A stretch of DNA of 64,000 bases from Nymphaea colorata (GCF_008831285.2 NC_045142.1:7974713-8038712); one strand, 5' to 3'; positions 1 through 13,893 are shown, numbered from the stretch's first letter. The notes: generated from the sequence alone by a model not told the origin. Numbers and translations: made by a program.

Positions 1-429
1 GTACCTCCGTGTGGAAACAGGAATCTCATGAACCTAGCAAAAAAGTTTTTTTTTTTTTTCAACTTGGACTCGGTTTGTTGGTGGTTCAGCCCGGTCCTTA
101 ACAACCCGATTCGGCCTTAAACTGAGTCGACTTGGTCCCGATTAACAAACCTAATCGAACTTGAACCGAATCAACCGGTCTAAAATGACCTGAACCGGTT
201 CTGAAATTGTACCGCCAGATGGAGATGGGCTCCCGAATATCATAAAATGCTGGTGTCGGTGACTGCTCTTGCTACTTTTGTGCACCTAAACACTTGCAGA
301 CAGATCGAATCCCAGGCAGCAAAAAAATGCATTAAAATGATTCGGTACATTGGAAATTGACAAAAAATCATCAAATCAGATCTGTCTTCACACATGCGTG
401 CTTCTTTTAACTCATTGTATGGTTTAAAC

Positions 430-604
430 CAGGGGGCGGAACTAGAAAATTTTGGCTAAAAAATATTCACTTACTTCCTGGTGTCGCTTTCACCAATAAG
501 CAAGTGAATAAATTTTTTCTTAAAATACCAATATGAAAACAAGAAGTTTTGGGAGTTTGTGTGGGCAATTGCCCACAAAGTATCCATACCTGTCTCTGCC
601 CCTG
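430..604. mobile_element. 175-bp hAT-like MITE
   Basis: The element starts CAGGGGGCGGAACTAG and ends CTCTGCCCCTG, giving short imperfect terminal inverted repeats. It is flanked by gtttaaac (422-429) and ggttaaac (605-612), an 8-bp target duplication with one mismatch. Its ends resemble those of the elements at 39546-41470 and 47252-47431 (CAGTGGCGGAGCCAG type). An 8-bp duplication with CA...TG ends fits the hAT superfamily. It has no coding capacity. Confidence 0.6.
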
Positions 605-1049
605 GGTTAAACAGCTATTGAGTTGATGAAGTACTTATGTAGGTTAAGAGAAAGGCAAGGGTATGGTATTTGAGAAAAAAAAAAAACTATAGGTATTTTG
701 GTATACATTTATATGGGATCACTCCTATTTTCCTAAGTCGATAAAAAAAAAGGTAAAATAAGCAACCTCATCAACCAAATTTTACCCACTACTTTTACTA
801 TATATATATATATATATATATGCAGACCATATATGGTTGCAATATGATCAGTTTTTTCCCCATTGATAAAAAAAATGCATTGTCCTAAGGGGATGTTTAG
901 CATCAATACCAGACCAACCAAAATTTATGACAAATTCATGTGACACTATGTTACAGATTTCCATGAAACTACTTAATTTTTGAGGCAGAATTGCTTGATA
1001 TGAATTGGAGAGATGAATCAAGAAGGTTGCTTCTGTTTGAAGAGCAGCA

Positions 1050-1395
1050 ATGGAGACAAAAAGCTCGAGCTCAACTCAACTACATTGTGTCGAGCTTGAC
1101 TCACTTAACTCATTTAATTAGTTTACTTTAACCTCTCTCGTATTTCTTTAACTTGTTTACCTCGTGAAATCGATTAACTTGTTAACTCACACAAATTCGA
1201 CTATCGTGAATTGGTTTTTTTGTAATCGAGCATAGCCGAGCTTAAACAAGTTGAGTTCTTATAATTCAAACTCGACTTGTTTAAAATTTTGAGTATAAAT
1301 TTAAGCTCGAACTCGACTAGTTTGTAATCGAGTCGAGCTGAGTCAAGTTTTTTTGAGTCAGTTCGAGTCGAGCCAATTCAGCCCTAGCTGTCGAG
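1050..1395. repeat. Degenerate GAGTCGAGC-rich repeat
   Basis: The stretch is built from diverged copies of gagctcgagct and gagtcgagc words on both strands, ending near cagccctagctg. It resembles the better preserved element at 4185-4643 and is probably a decayed relative. Its boundaries are uncertain. Confidence 0.4.
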
Positions 1396-4184
1396 TCAAG
1401 TTATCACCAATTTTTTAATGCATGAATTTGTGCTACAAGGTTTTCTTTAAAGAAATTTGAAAGTGTGACTCATTTGGTGAGATTCTAGTCTCCTTGTTTA
1501 TTTATGCCATCGTCTTGTCTTGACTTGCTAGCTGAAGAGACGTCAACCACAGGAAATGCTCCCAACTACTGAAAGAATATAGGAATAAATAAGTACATGG
1601 ATTTTTGTCATGAAAACAAAAAAAAAAGTGTCTCTCTCTCTAACTGGCAAGGGTAAAAATGTCAATAAATAATGGCAGAAAACACATAAATTATAATGGC
1701 GGTGAGAATCTTTCAAGAAAAATATATTATTATTTTTGGTGCATAGCGGTGTGAAACCAGCAGCCCCAAAACGATCTTGTATTCGATCCAATCACAATGA
1801 TTCACATTTATTTGACCTTTTATGCTTATTGAATATCGTATGCTGCTCACAAAGTACCTACATAGTAATATATGAACATTAAGCTATAGTTAGATGCGGT
1901 ATTGTCATAGCCAAACCTTATACACATACATCATCAACTGTAAGATCTAAAATATGCTTTAGAACTTATTGTTTGGACATCAAATTAATGTTTCTCAACA
2001 TCTTAAAAGGTAAAAAAAACCATATTCATGTTCTAGTTCTAGTTGCAATGCAACTGTGCTGGGTTAAAAGTCCTCTCCGTTTATTCCCTGAGTGATTAAT
2101 AGATTAACAACCTATCGAAAAAGAAGTCTCAATGCTCTTCATATGGAGTGTCGGAATCCCAATGTTTACAATCCAGAGTAATAAAACCCATGAAAATCGA
2201 ACCGACGACGTGCCTTCTACACAACCCCATAAATACTTAATTTATGTGTAGGGATCAATTTCATACTCCTTGATTATCGGACTAATGGGACTCGAAACAA
2301 TTGGTTGCCATTTGGACCAATGTTGTAGACATCAAAATGTTAAATTCTTAATATCACCGATACAACATTCAAGGGCAGAGCTAAAAATTTTTTATAAAAA
2401 AATTAAATTATAATTTTAAAATTTTGACATGGATTAAAATATTATTTTTTTAAATTGTTATATAGGATACATAAATTTTAGTGCCTCAAGACAAGGCACT
2501 TCGCTGGCTGGATAAGACTAACTAAGAAAGAGCATTTTGCACTTTCTTAGAGTGCACCGATAACTTACACTTCCAAAAAAAAAAAAGTTAGAAAGAAAAA
2601 TCCATGCCCCTAACAAAAGTCCACTATCAAGGGCCAAACTCTCATCAATAAGGAGCTGTAGTGGCCATATATAAAAAAGTTAACTAAACTAAAAAAAAAA
2701 AAATCAAATATTATTTTATTAATATATTGGCAAGTATGTGGATGGATATATGCCAGTTAGGCCTATATAGCCCTCGAATTATATTGGCTAAGATAAAGGG
2801 GTCATATTGGCCCCTTGTTATGTTCCCTGGCTTTGAGAACATATTGATTTGGGAAGTTCACACAGGCCAATCCATTGGCAGCCACGGCCAAATTTTCACC
2901 ACATGTTTTGGATAAAATCCTTTGAATGGCGTCACCCTCATGCAAAAAGAAAACAACTCCCCAAGAAGGATGAGGTACCACGGTGCTTAAAATGTAACAA
3001 ATGAACCTTATACAAACTTTAACTTTTGAAGGATTGAATACCAGAAAGATGCTCATATTTGAGACGTTTTAATTTTGAAGGTAATTTGGCTGTTATGACA
3101 TTTCATATGCGACGGTATAATGCTCAAACTACTTGTTAGATAGTTTGAGTATTTGAAACTAGATAATTTTTTACACATTCTGTCATCGCAAATGGAATGT
3201 CATGCTCTGCTTCCATTAAAGGCCAAAAAATAAATAAATAAATTGAAAGTTAAGTGTCATTTTGTAGTTTTTCAAATAAAATGGGAGAATTTGCTCATTG
3301 AAGTACATTTTTGAAACCACCTTTTGTTGTTAATTGTACAAACAGGGATTGACTTCTCCAAGTACTGATCCCGATGAGGATTGACTCAATGGAAATGAAT
3401 AATATTTGTTAGGCCGGCATCCAAACACACTGCAAACTCACATACTGGGCTTGACACCTATAATCGGTTTGTTTTTTATGAATCTACTCCAATTTTAAGG
3501 CAGATTCTTGAAACATACACATGTTATTCCTAATAATAAACAAACGGTTCTATAAAAATTTATTTCATGTTTTTAGATCCTATGATATAGTGATTCCTTT
3601 GTTGGATAGAGAGTTGGTATTTAGACTCTACCCCTTGATCTGCACTTGGTTTTAGTAGGACAGGTGAACCTATTACACCCCCAATCATTAGAAACAACCA
3701 ATCAATATAGGGCAATATATGTGTTTATGAGTGTGTCAGGTGGAAGCTTTGGCATCCAACTAATTTATAGAATAAATATTTTTGATAGGTACATTTGGTC
3801 TTGAGTTTGATGGGTTGACTGAAATTAATTCAGAATAGGTCCACATATATAGTCCATGAATAGATTAAATGTGTCACATACATATCCACTTCTAGAGTAG
3901 GCTATATGTTATGGCCCCCAACAAGGGACCATGTATTATGGACAAAAAGTGACCAAAATGCTCCTGTTAGTTATACAAAAGATCCATTTTCTTATAAGGG
4001 TAAACATGGAATTAAAAAACTCTACAATAGTAAAATGTGGGAACATGACTTCCCATCTTAATGACATAATATGGAAAGTGCCTTCTCATATTTTGATTCC
4101 CCTTTCTCCCATAGACCAAGGTTTGTCATGTCATACAAATTGCGTGATTTACACATAAATGCTTTTGTAGGGTCGGAGCTGTAA

Positions 4185-4643
4185 GTAGGGGTGAACAACG
4201 AGTCGAGCTACTCAAGCTCTACTCGTTATAGCTCGGCTCATGAACGAGTTCAAGTCGAGTTATTTGCTTAACGAGTCGAAATCAAGTTCATGAGTTGACT
4301 CATTCAAATAATCGAATTGAGTTTGAGCTCAACACATAACTGTCGAATCGAGCTCGAGCCTTAGTCAAGTTGATATATTCAAACGAGTTTACGAGTTTGT
4401 CGAGTCTTAATCGAGTCAAGTTCAAAATCAACACGGAACGATGAATATCAATTCTATTCAAATGAGTTTGTCGAGCCTTAATCGAGTTGAGCTCGAGTTT
4501 GACACATAACTACCAAGTCGAGCTCGAGCTGCTTTTGTCGAACTATTCTCGAATTTGAGCCGAGTCAAGCTCGAGGTTTCATTAGTCAAGCTAAGCTTGA
4601 GTTGAGTAAACTCGGGCTCGACTTGGCTCGTGTTCATTCCTAC
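4185..4643. mobile_element. About 460-bp inverted-repeat MITE
   Basis: The left end reads GTAGGGGTGAACAACGAG and the right end, reverse-complemented, reads GAGTAGGAATGAACACGAG, so the termini are inverted repeats. The interior is made of GAGTCGAGCTCGAGC-like words that can pair along much of the length. No target duplication was identified with certainty and there is no coding capacity. Confidence 0.5.
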
Positions 4644-4680
4644 TCATAAGGGCCTTGGTCTCCCTTCAATTTTTTTTATA

Positions 4681-4772
4681 TTTACATTTAAATTTTGACC
4701 ATTTTCATTTATCTTATATAAAAAAATTTACATTTAAATTTTGACCATTTTCATTTATCTTATATAAAAAAT
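4681..4772. repeat. 46-bp tandem duplication
   Basis: Two near-identical copies, 4681-4726 and 4727-4772, both begin tttacatttaaattttgacc and end in a tatataaaaa run. The repeat is AT-rich, non-coding and directly follows the MITE. Confidence 0.8.
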
Positions 4773-5160
4773 TATATTTTAAGCTCAACAAAAAATTTTG
4801 AAACTATAATTCGACCTCCTTATAAAAAATTTCTAGCTGGGCTTGTGATTGAATGTAGTACCAAACCTGATTCCAATTCCCGGCCACAGAGAGAGATACG
4901 AGTCCTTCCACCCCCACCAAAAATCTTTGCACGTCCTCAGGACCACTTCACTCTTCCCATCCGTCGGTCAAAAAAATCAACGGCTATCATTCCTTCTCCC
5001 TGAGATCCACCCACCAGTTCTGTGGTCCAGATCCATGGTCCCGACGAAGGAGAACGAATCCAGGGACAAAAAGGTAAATTCATCTGACTTTAAGTTAAGT
5101 ACTCTCGTTTATGTAATTAATGAAGCTAATACGCATGATTAACTCCCTTCCAACTAAGCG

Positions 5161-5225
5161 CCACGTCAGCTTTTATCTGATCGCGCCCCGAGAGGATCAC
5201 TTCGAACAAAAAAAAGGTATAAATA
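5161..5225 (+). promoter_or_regulatory. Core promoter of the SAMTL-like gene
   Basis: A good TATA box, TATAAATA, lies at 5218-5225. An ACGT-core motif CCACGTCA at 5161-5168, a possible bZIP binding site, lies about 50 bp upstream. Transcription would start near 5250, giving a leader of about 500 nt before the ATG at 5753. The leader is richer in G+C than the flanks. A small leader intron ending near ttctgtag (about 5668) is possible but not proved. Confidence 0.5.
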
Positions 5226-5752
5226 CAAAATTCAGGAAAAAAAGGGAAGAAAAGAAATATAAATTTCCCAAATCTTCGTCACCCTCAACCTCTTTCCGCC
5301 AAATTTAGCAGAGGGGAGGAGGTGGACGCGAATTGACGGGAACGCCCTCGCGATTTCGATCGGCGGCCCAGGCGGCCCCTATCTCTCTCCATCTCGCTAT
5401 CCCATCGTCCATCCTTGCCGATTATCCGGTTCGCCGATTGAGCGGCGTGTTTCTAGGGTTTGAACTCCCCCGTCTCTCTTGTGGAATTCGCGGTGTCGAG
5501 TTCCGGGACGGATAATCTCATCGCATCGTCTTGTTGGTTCCGCACTTCCCATTCCTTCGCTCATTTCGCTGGAATTAGGGTTTTCTTGGACGTTGATGTG
5601 GTGGTTGCTGTTTGGAGTGCTTTTTTGATCGAATTCGAGCGCACTGATCTATGTTGTGGTTTCTGTAGGCATTTTCTTGCTTCACTTGTGGCTTTCTGAG
5701 TGGGTTTTGGGGGTGTTGCCGTGGTGTTTGAGTAACCGACAGGGTTTTAGGG

Positions 5753-8700
5753 ATGGTTGCATATGGGGCATTGCCTGGACAGAAGGATAAGGTTTCTTCT
5801 GGGAATGAATCCGGGTGGAATGGCGGTTTTCCTGTGGATTCTTTCATCAATTCTTTTAATGTGATGAAAGAAGCGCTCGTTCCCCTTGAATCGGGATTCC
5901 GGCAGACTGTCAAGGGCCTGGAATCTCAATTCTTGGGTGCCAAAAGCATTTCTAGCGAGTCGGATTCGGAATTGTTTGCTCAGTTGAGCGCTGCGACTCA
6001 CAGGACTGATTGCGGGATTGGTAGTTGTCATACTGGAGCTCCAGATGCTGCCGTTGGTGAGAAGATTAGGAGGAATTCAATTAAAGTTCCTATCAAGGGA
6101 TTCGGTGGACTGGTTTTCCGAAAGTCTGGAGGTGAATGTAAATCCGATTTCTCGAAGAAGAAATTGAAGGATGAGGATGGTAGTTCGTCTATTGCTCGCA
6201 AAGATGATGGGTCATGTGCGAACTGCTTGCAGTTTGCAATGCTATGGTCCCTTTTGTTCAACAATTTCGTTCAGGCTATTCCCGGCCATTTCAAGAGTGT
6301 AAAAAAGTGCTTCCGGAAGCAGGGTAGCCAAAATGATAAGGAAAGAAGCTCTAGTCTTGGTCGATCGGATACAACAGATGTAAACCAAAAGGGTGATTTC
6401 CCCTTGCCTTGTGTTGGGCCGTCCACACGCGGAAGTTCTTGCCGAAAGGAGAACATCCAGATGAATGATAAGAAGGATCCTACTGTGAAAGATGGCGAGA
6501 GAGCCCCTGTTCAGATCCTTATTGCGTTTGTTTTCGAGCAGTTCTCCCAAAACCTTCACAATGTTGACCAGAGTTTTAGAGAAAACGCTTGTAAAAACCA
6601 TGACCCAAAAAGTTATGTTGCGGATCCTAAGCGTCCCAGCCAAGGTGAACTATCATCTCCGCAGTTTCATCTAGAGATTGTGACTGATATCTTGAAGAAC
6701 AGAAAAGCAGACGTCGGTTCGCTCTTGGCAAACCTGAGGTTTGCAAGAATGGGAGGGTTGCCAACAGTTGTCGAAGAAGCTCCGGCCAAAGAAGATTCAC
6801 CAGATAATGTCGTGAGCACCAGTGAGAGTGACACCAATTCCCCGCAGAAGATTGCAGCTGGATTGCTCAACATTCCATTGTCCAACGTCGAGAAGTTGCG
6901 GTCCACAATCTCCACCAAGTCCTTGACGGAATTGCTCGATCTTGTAATCCAGATAAGGAAGTCCTCACATGACCATCCTGATAAAAAGAAACTCTTTTCT
7001 GTCCAGGATTTCTTCAGATACACGCAGTCTGAAGGTAATATTTCTACATCTATTGGTTTGGCTTTTTTATGATCACTTTCCATCTAATCGTTGCTGATGA
7101 GCAGTTTCGTGGATAACCAAGGAATTGCAGTCTTCTCTACATGTTACTTCATTGGTACCTATGGTCTTCAAACTAATATAAAAACTGTGAACCTGAGGAC
7201 GTGTTTTTTTAGCTCTCTTAAATGTTTCAGTGACATTAAATCTCCGCCATGTCTGACTGCTTTTCTTGCTTTATCTTTCCTTTGGAAACTGACATCTTAG
7301 CGACTTAAAGCTTATAGTGTGAAACTTATTCTTACAATTCGCTTATATGATGCACAAGTGCCTGTTGCATCATTTTTCAGAACTCTAACACTATGAGTGG
7401 TACTGGGTGAGATAAACAACTGATTAAAATACCATGAATGTAGACAGGTCTTTAAATGGTAAAGCTCTTAGGTCATATTTGTCATTCCATGAACTGTGTC
7501 AGTTTCTCACGTTTAAAGAGTATTATGGTAGAGAAGTAATCCTAATTACAATGAATTGAATGATATAATCCCAAACGTAGAAGGCAAACAGCTTTATCTT
7601 AATGTTATTTAGGTTTAAGCGTACACAGACTGAAACCATCCTTGATAATGAAGTGGCACCGGTTGTAGGCATGTACCATCTCATTCATGATTGTGTATGG
7701 ATTAGTTGTTCTGATGTAGTAAACAATAAATCGTCCATTAATGTCTGGGTGGGGGTTCTTATGAAGTGGGGAAATTGTTGATAAAGTTAGTATGATATGT
7801 TGTGTATGTTGCAGGTCTTATCATCTTGGTTCCGATTCTGTATGATTTTATACAAAAATTACATTTTTTAAACTAAAATATTTGTATCCCCATATCTTCA
7901 GCCATATCCCTGGGGCTGGGGCATAGGCAGATGCTTTTTTAATATGGATAAGAAAGACTAAATATCTGGGAACACTTTTGGATCAGGGCAATTATCGTAC
8001 TAGCATATGAGCATGTTTTTATTTTAAATATCTAGTATATGGTAGATGATTTTCGATGACTGAGTGTCCGTCTGTTTGACGCTCCACTTGCTATGTTGAG
8101 CAAAAGTTTAACTGTATCTATTTATTATCCAGGGAGGCGTCTGTTTGATGAGTTGGATAGAGATGGTGATGGCCAGGTAACACTTGAAGATCTTGAAATT
8201 GCGATGCGGAAGAGAAGATTACCTCGTAGATATGCCCATGACTTTCTCCGGCGAACAAGGAGCCACTTATTTGCTAAGTCTTTCGGGTGGAGCCAATTCT
8301 TATCCTTAATGGAGCAAAAAGAGCCAACTATTCTTCGTGCTTATACAACTTTATGTTTGAGCAAATCAGGAACCTTGCAGAAAAGTCAAATTTTGGAATC
8401 ATTAAAAAATGCAGGGCTTCCAGCTAATGAAGATAATGCTGTAGCTATGATGCGTTTTCTAAATGCTGATGCAGAAGAATCCATTTCGTATGGCCACTTC
8501 AGAAATTTTATGCTTTTGCTTCCATCGGAGAGACTTGAAGATGATCCAAGGTAAGATTATATTACATAATGTAATGCAATGTCAAATGCTTGTAGACAAG
8601 GAGGTCTCTTTTATAAACCAGAAATTTTCATGTTACAAATTTTGATGTCAATATTTGCTGCTGTTATCTAAACATATAACATGCCCTTTTCATGTCTTTC

Positions 8701-11700
8701 TCTTTTCCTGTTTCTGGCATATGGTCTATTAGGGGATGATTTATGTTTTTTATTTGAAAGGTCTCTACTCTTTAGCTTATAGATGGTATCTTTGCAAACC
8801 AAAATAATGCAGGTGCCGATGCCTACCTTCTGAAAGCCAATTCAGCCTATGTTGTTGCACTGTTCTGCAGAATATTCTTCTTTTATATTTTATACCAGAA
8901 AAATATTTCAAAAAATGTCCATACAGGTTACTTCTCTTGATCTTTTCGCAAATGAATTTCGTTCCAATTCCAATACCAAGAAAAACACAGATTTCTTCAG
9001 CTGTAGAAGATATGTAGTATCTGTGCAGAACCTTTTGGAAATAACATTCAAAACATATAATCGCATTTCTCTTTGAAATAGTTTCATCACATTGTATGGC
9101 ATGAATTAGGGGTCCATGCTACACTACAAGCGCTTGTGAAGCACTTGGAACTTGAAGACACTTGTAACTACATCAACTGCCCTCTTGTTTGTTGGCAGGA
9201 ATATATGGTTTGAAGCAGCTACGCTTGTTGCTGTTCCTCCACCTGTTGAAATACCTGCTGGAAGTGTTCTTAAATCTGCATTGGCAGGTGGCCTTGCCTG
9301 TGCACTTTCTACATCTCTCTTGCATCCAATTGATTCAATGAAGGTAACTCTCTTTTTCAATACTTACCTGTATGATATTTAATTTCAAGGGGTGATTTTG
9401 ATGTCTGTGATATGATGAAAAATTTAGGATCTGGAGAGGGGCTAAGTTGTTGTATCGTGGACATTAATGCTTGATCAATTGAAATTGATAATTCTCGTCA
9501 TTGAGCTTGTTCCAAATTTTATGTGCTGCCCCCCTGATTAAATGAATGGATCACAAAGTAATTTGATAAATGTGACCTACACAATTTACTTGACAAATAA
9601 CAAGTTCTATATAACATTGATATTAATGTGCAAGGAAGTCAATGGCATAAATATCAGCAGCTCGCATTGCCATCAAAATTTGATGGAATAGAAAATCATG
9701 ATTTTTTTTTCTTAAAGATATGAAACAGAGCTTGCTTTAACAAAAGGTTCTGGACCTATATATACCATCAGATTATGTAAAACAATTGTATTTTAGGTTG
9801 AGGAACTCAAGGGTGTGTGCATATATATATATATACACACACTTTAAAGTTTAAATGACCTTAGTAGTCAAAAGCATGCTTAGGGTGCACCTAGGTGCTT
9901 GGTGCCCATTTTTTTTTTACTAGGCTGGGCCACCTAGGCACCTAAGCCAGAAGAATATTTATTTTTTTTCCTCCTAATTTCTTCTTTTTCTACGTTTTTT
10001 TGTTCTTTTTGTTCTGCTTTTTTCCCTTTGTGTCATTTTCTTCTCATTTTCCTTTTCCCCGTTTTATTTTCCTTTCATATACTGTTTTTGGCCCACCTAA
10101 GCGGCATCCTTCCTAGCACTTGTTGGAAGGCCACTGCTTAGGGTTGGTTAGTGCTTTCAGTTTTTAACTAGTGAGCAAATAGCAAATATGTGGCATATAT
10201 TTTGAATGTGTAAGAAGGAAAAATCAAGGGTACAAAATTTGGCATGAGAACATATGAAACCCCTATAGGTCAACCCCCTTGAGCTTGTCAAATGAACAAT
10301 TTTACATCATGAGGGAGAATTTTGATTTAGAGCCTTTCTTGTAGAAAAATAAAGGGCTTCTCAATCTGTTAAGTATTTTGAACTATTATTATTAGTAAAC
10401 TTAGTTGTAAAATATTCATGCCATTCACAGTGTATATTCATTGTTGTCTGATATTTTGTGCCAATGTGACTCAGTGTGTTATCTTATGACTATTTTAGGT
10501 GGTATCATTTTTATATCAATATGACTTTTTATTCTCGGGATTTTAAGCATGAAGAAATATTATGATTATTGCAATCCGTTATGTATTATGTTATTTAGGA
10601 CTGAGTTATACTGGTATACATTTTATAACATTGTGTTAATGTCTGCATAGGTGTGCATGGATCTTATGAGATTTTAAGAAATTCACTTGCTATTGTTTCC
10701 ACTGTTCAACTTTTTGCACCTGGTTCTCCGACCTTAAGATTGTTGACTCATCATCCTCTGCACTAGTTAATGTTCTTCAGTTGAAGTCACTCAAAAGGCA
10801 TGCTTTGATTACTCCGTCTACACAATGTCGAGGCTTCTTTGAAATTTGAGAAACTTTGGATTGCAACGACTTCTTGAATGAAAAATCCAAGCAACTTATT
10901 GGTTACTATAGCACAAGTTAAAACATCCAAAAGGGCACACTGCTGGCAAAAACAAATGACAGAAACTTCAAAGTTCTATTGATTCAGAGTTGCTTATGAC
11001 TGTTGATTGGTTAAGATTCCGTTGGGTTTTGTAGTCAGTGTCTCAAATGTTAAGAGAAAAAGGTTTTGGTAACTTTTTGATTATGTATACAGTTTTCCTT
11101 CTTCAGTTGGATCCAAGGAGGAAATCTATAATGTATGTTTTTTGTCTTCTATAGCTTGTAGTGCGGATGGCTGACAGGGGTTGGTCATTGGGATCTCATC
11201 CTTTTGAGATTTTAAATAGTTTAGCTCTACCATTATGGTTCTGACCCTTGGAGAGAGGGTAGTGGTTGGCCCAAGAAGATGACTCTGAGCTGGGATGCTA
11301 AGAGAAACTATCCTTTTAGTTTTACATTTCCCAACTTAAGTAACTTGCCAACTTGAGTTTTAGTTTTGAATTTTTCTGGGTAATTTATGGTGGGTAATTT
11401 TACTAATGACAAGGTCTTTGATGAGTTGACTGAGTTTAATTGGACGTTCTGAGGTCCTTAGAGATGCTTCTTTGTAGGTTGATCTGTCTGGTCTATTTTT
11501 CTACAATCTGTTTGGTTTCTATTGCGAGCAGTTTTTGATGCATTTGCCACATAGGCATTTTGTACTTTGACTAAAAAATTATGTTTTGCTTTCTCTCGAG
11601 GAGTCTGGTTCACATGTGTTTTAGGTTTTCATCCTGGTACTATTTAATATTCTCCAGTGATCATAAGTATTACAGTTGTATGAATATTTGTTTAAATTAT

Positions 11701-13726
11701 GTTAAATTTATCGAATATCAAAAGCTCCACCCAACTGTCTAGACTTTAGGCAGTTTGTAAAGACCTAGTTGAAGGAGGTAAACAGTTTGACGCTGGATGC
11801 ATCTATTAGCATAATGTGGGGTAGGCGCTGCTTGGCCCCAGCTTGGCCTATTCAAACTTATATTCATATTAGATGTTATTCCATCGCAATGATATTTTTT
11901 CTTGGATTTTATCAGACTCGAGTACAAGCATCTACTCTATCATTTCCAGAACTTGTAAGGAAACTTCCAGAGATTGGATTGCGAGGACTATACAGGGGTT
12001 CCATACCTGCTATTCTTGGACAATTTTCCAGGTATCTTTGTTGGACGGTTGTTTCAAATTGTGTCTAGTTCTTTGTGTATGTATGCTTTTATCTTATAGC
12101 ATTGCACCTTTAACTACAGCCATGGATTGCGTACTGGAATCTTTGAAGCTAGCAAACTTTTATTAACGAATGTTGCTCCAACAGTTCCTGAAATTCAGGT
12201 AATTAATATTTCCATGTGTTGTTCTGTTGGTTCTACATACTATCTAGCTATAAGAACTATACATTTTACATTTGTTTGGATCACGTGTATCTGACCTTCT
12301 AAATTCAACCTATATGGCATGGTTGGTAGGATGTTTTCGGAACTTGAGGAGGTAATATGTCCCTAGGTTTTTCACGAGCTTAAAAAACCATTGGCCCTGA
12401 ATATGCCAAACCTTTCAGGTCACATTTTCAAATATGGAATATGCCTTCCATCTTGCGGAAAAATCCGTGCCAATCACATCTTCAGGATCATATTGAGTTA
12501 AACAGCTTGCACCTATCATTTTCCTTCTCGATGGTACCTGCAGTCAGTATTTGGACATTTTGGAACTCCCATTTCCTGCTCCTTTTGACGTTCTATGTTC
12601 CATCCTGCTTCGTCTTGCCAGTTTACTAGCTTGTTGATCCCTGTACTGTTTTGCTAGACCTTGATTTCTGCCATTGGTATGTGATTGGTTCCTGAAAGAG
12701 TATGTATATATTTCACAGTATTGCTCATGGCACTTTAAAGCCTATTTTTGTGGTGTTATTGCAGATCCAGTCACTTGCCTCTTTCTGCAGCACCATTCTT
12801 GGAACAGCTGTCCGAATCCCTTGTGAAGTGCTGAAGCAGAGGTTACAGGCTGGCATTTTTGACAATGTGGGAGATGCATTAATTGGCACCTTGCAGCAGG
12901 ATGGTTTGAAAGGTTTCTTCCGTGGAACTGGGGCTACACTATGTAGGGAGGTTCCGTTCTATGTTGCTGGCATGGGATTGTATGCGGAAGCAAAAAAGGT
13001 ATTGCTAATTTGTGTAGTTTAGTGCTTTTTTTGGCATAATCCTCTTGAAATCTAGTTCTTTCCTTATTATGTGTATGGGGCTGTAGTAATAAGGAATGTT
13101 ACGCATTTCCCAAAATTTGAGAGCTATCACTTTTCTGTTTTGCAGGGAGATTAACCGACATCTCCCAGCTTCTGTTTGGTTAATAGATATTTGTGTTCTT
13201 GAATTTACTAGAACAACTCAATACTGATTTTTATTATTGATTACATGTTTGTTTATGAATTTCTTTTCATCTCTGTCCGTTTTCCCCCATCGTGACTAAG
13301 AGCGAAGGAAGTATATTTGGTCAATCGCAATGGGTATCCATGTTTTTGGTTCTTATATGATTTCTCCATTTTCAGGCGACTCAGCAGATCCTCAGGCGTG
13401 AACTTGAACCTTGGGAGACAATTGTGGTTGGTGCCCTATCTGGTGGTCTTGCTGCTGTTGTCACCACTCCGTTTGATGTTATGAAGACAAGAACGATGAC
13501 TGCTCCACAAGGTGTTCCAGTAACAATGACAACAATAGCTTTCTCAATCCTGCGCAATGAGGGCCCTCTGGGTCTGTTCAAGGGAGCAGTTCCAAGGTTT
13601 TTCTGGATTGCACCTCTTGGAGCTATGAATTTTGCTGGCTACGAGTTGGCAAAGAAAGCAATGATTAAAAAAGATAATTCGACTGAAGAAACTACCAAAG
13701 AACAGTTGCTGATAAAGGCGAGATAA
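5753..13726 (+). CDS. SAMTL: EF-hand mitochondrial-type carrier, SAM transporter-like (SAMTL)
   Basis: Join 5753-7034, 8133-8550, 9199-9343, 11916-12031, 12120-12198, 12765-12998, 13376-13726. All junctions are GT-AG and the frame is kept, giving 874 aa. Residues 1-427 are a plant-specific polar N-terminal region encoded by one exon. An EF-hand follows, with a calcium loop at 436-447 (DRDGDGQVTLED; Asp at position 12 instead of the usual Glu). The C-terminal third is a carrier domain with three repeats, each bearing the Px[DE]xx[KR] signature: PIDSMK (610-615), PCEVLK (699-704) and PFDVMK (790-795). It closely resembles, from memory, Arabidopsis At2g35800 (SAMTL), proposed to move S-adenosylmethionine across an organelle membrane under calcium control. 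The substrate is inferred from homology. The first ATG of the long exon was chosen as start. The third intron is 2.6 kb and holds only repeats. Confidence 0.93.
9344..11915 (+). other. Large intron 3 of the SAMTL-like gene
   Basis: The 2.57-kb intron runs from gtaactc to atcag. It contains a TA/CA microsatellite near 9818-9842 and a diverged repeat at about 9870-10150. That repeat has cacctaggtgc and cacctaagcgg words like the ends of the hAT-like elements at 30469 and 63038. No exon-like open frame with conservation was seen. Confidence 0.6.
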
Positions 13727-13791
13727 ATATGCCGATGCAAGAATACCATCGTGCTGCCAGTCAAATTTTTTTATGGATATGTTCTGGCGGC

Positions 13792-13893
13792 CTGTATCTG
13801 CATTCTATGAGTGTACATTGCGGTCTATGGCACATAGATGTGCTGTATCTGCATTCTATGAGTGTACATTGCGGTCTATGGCACATAGATATG
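13792..13893 (+). repeat. 51-bp tandem duplication in the SAMTL-like 3' UTR
   Basis: Copies 13792-13842 and 13843-13893 both start ctgtatctgcattctatgag and differ at only one or two bases. The duplication begins 66 bp after the stop codon, so it lengthens the 3' UTR and does not affect the protein. The near identity suggests a recent event. Confidence 0.85.

Larger units (their letters stand above)
1..5160. other. Intergenic region left of the SAMTL-like gene
   Basis: No coding exon could be supported in this stretch. Open frames are short and lack recognisable domains. It is AT-rich with homopolymer runs and a TA microsatellite at about 798-822. It contains a small hAT-like MITE (430-604), two regions rich in GAGTCGAGC-type repeats (about 1050-1395 and 4185-4643) and a 46-bp tandem duplication at 4681-4772. 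Everything else looks like unconstrained spacer. Confidence 0.6.
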
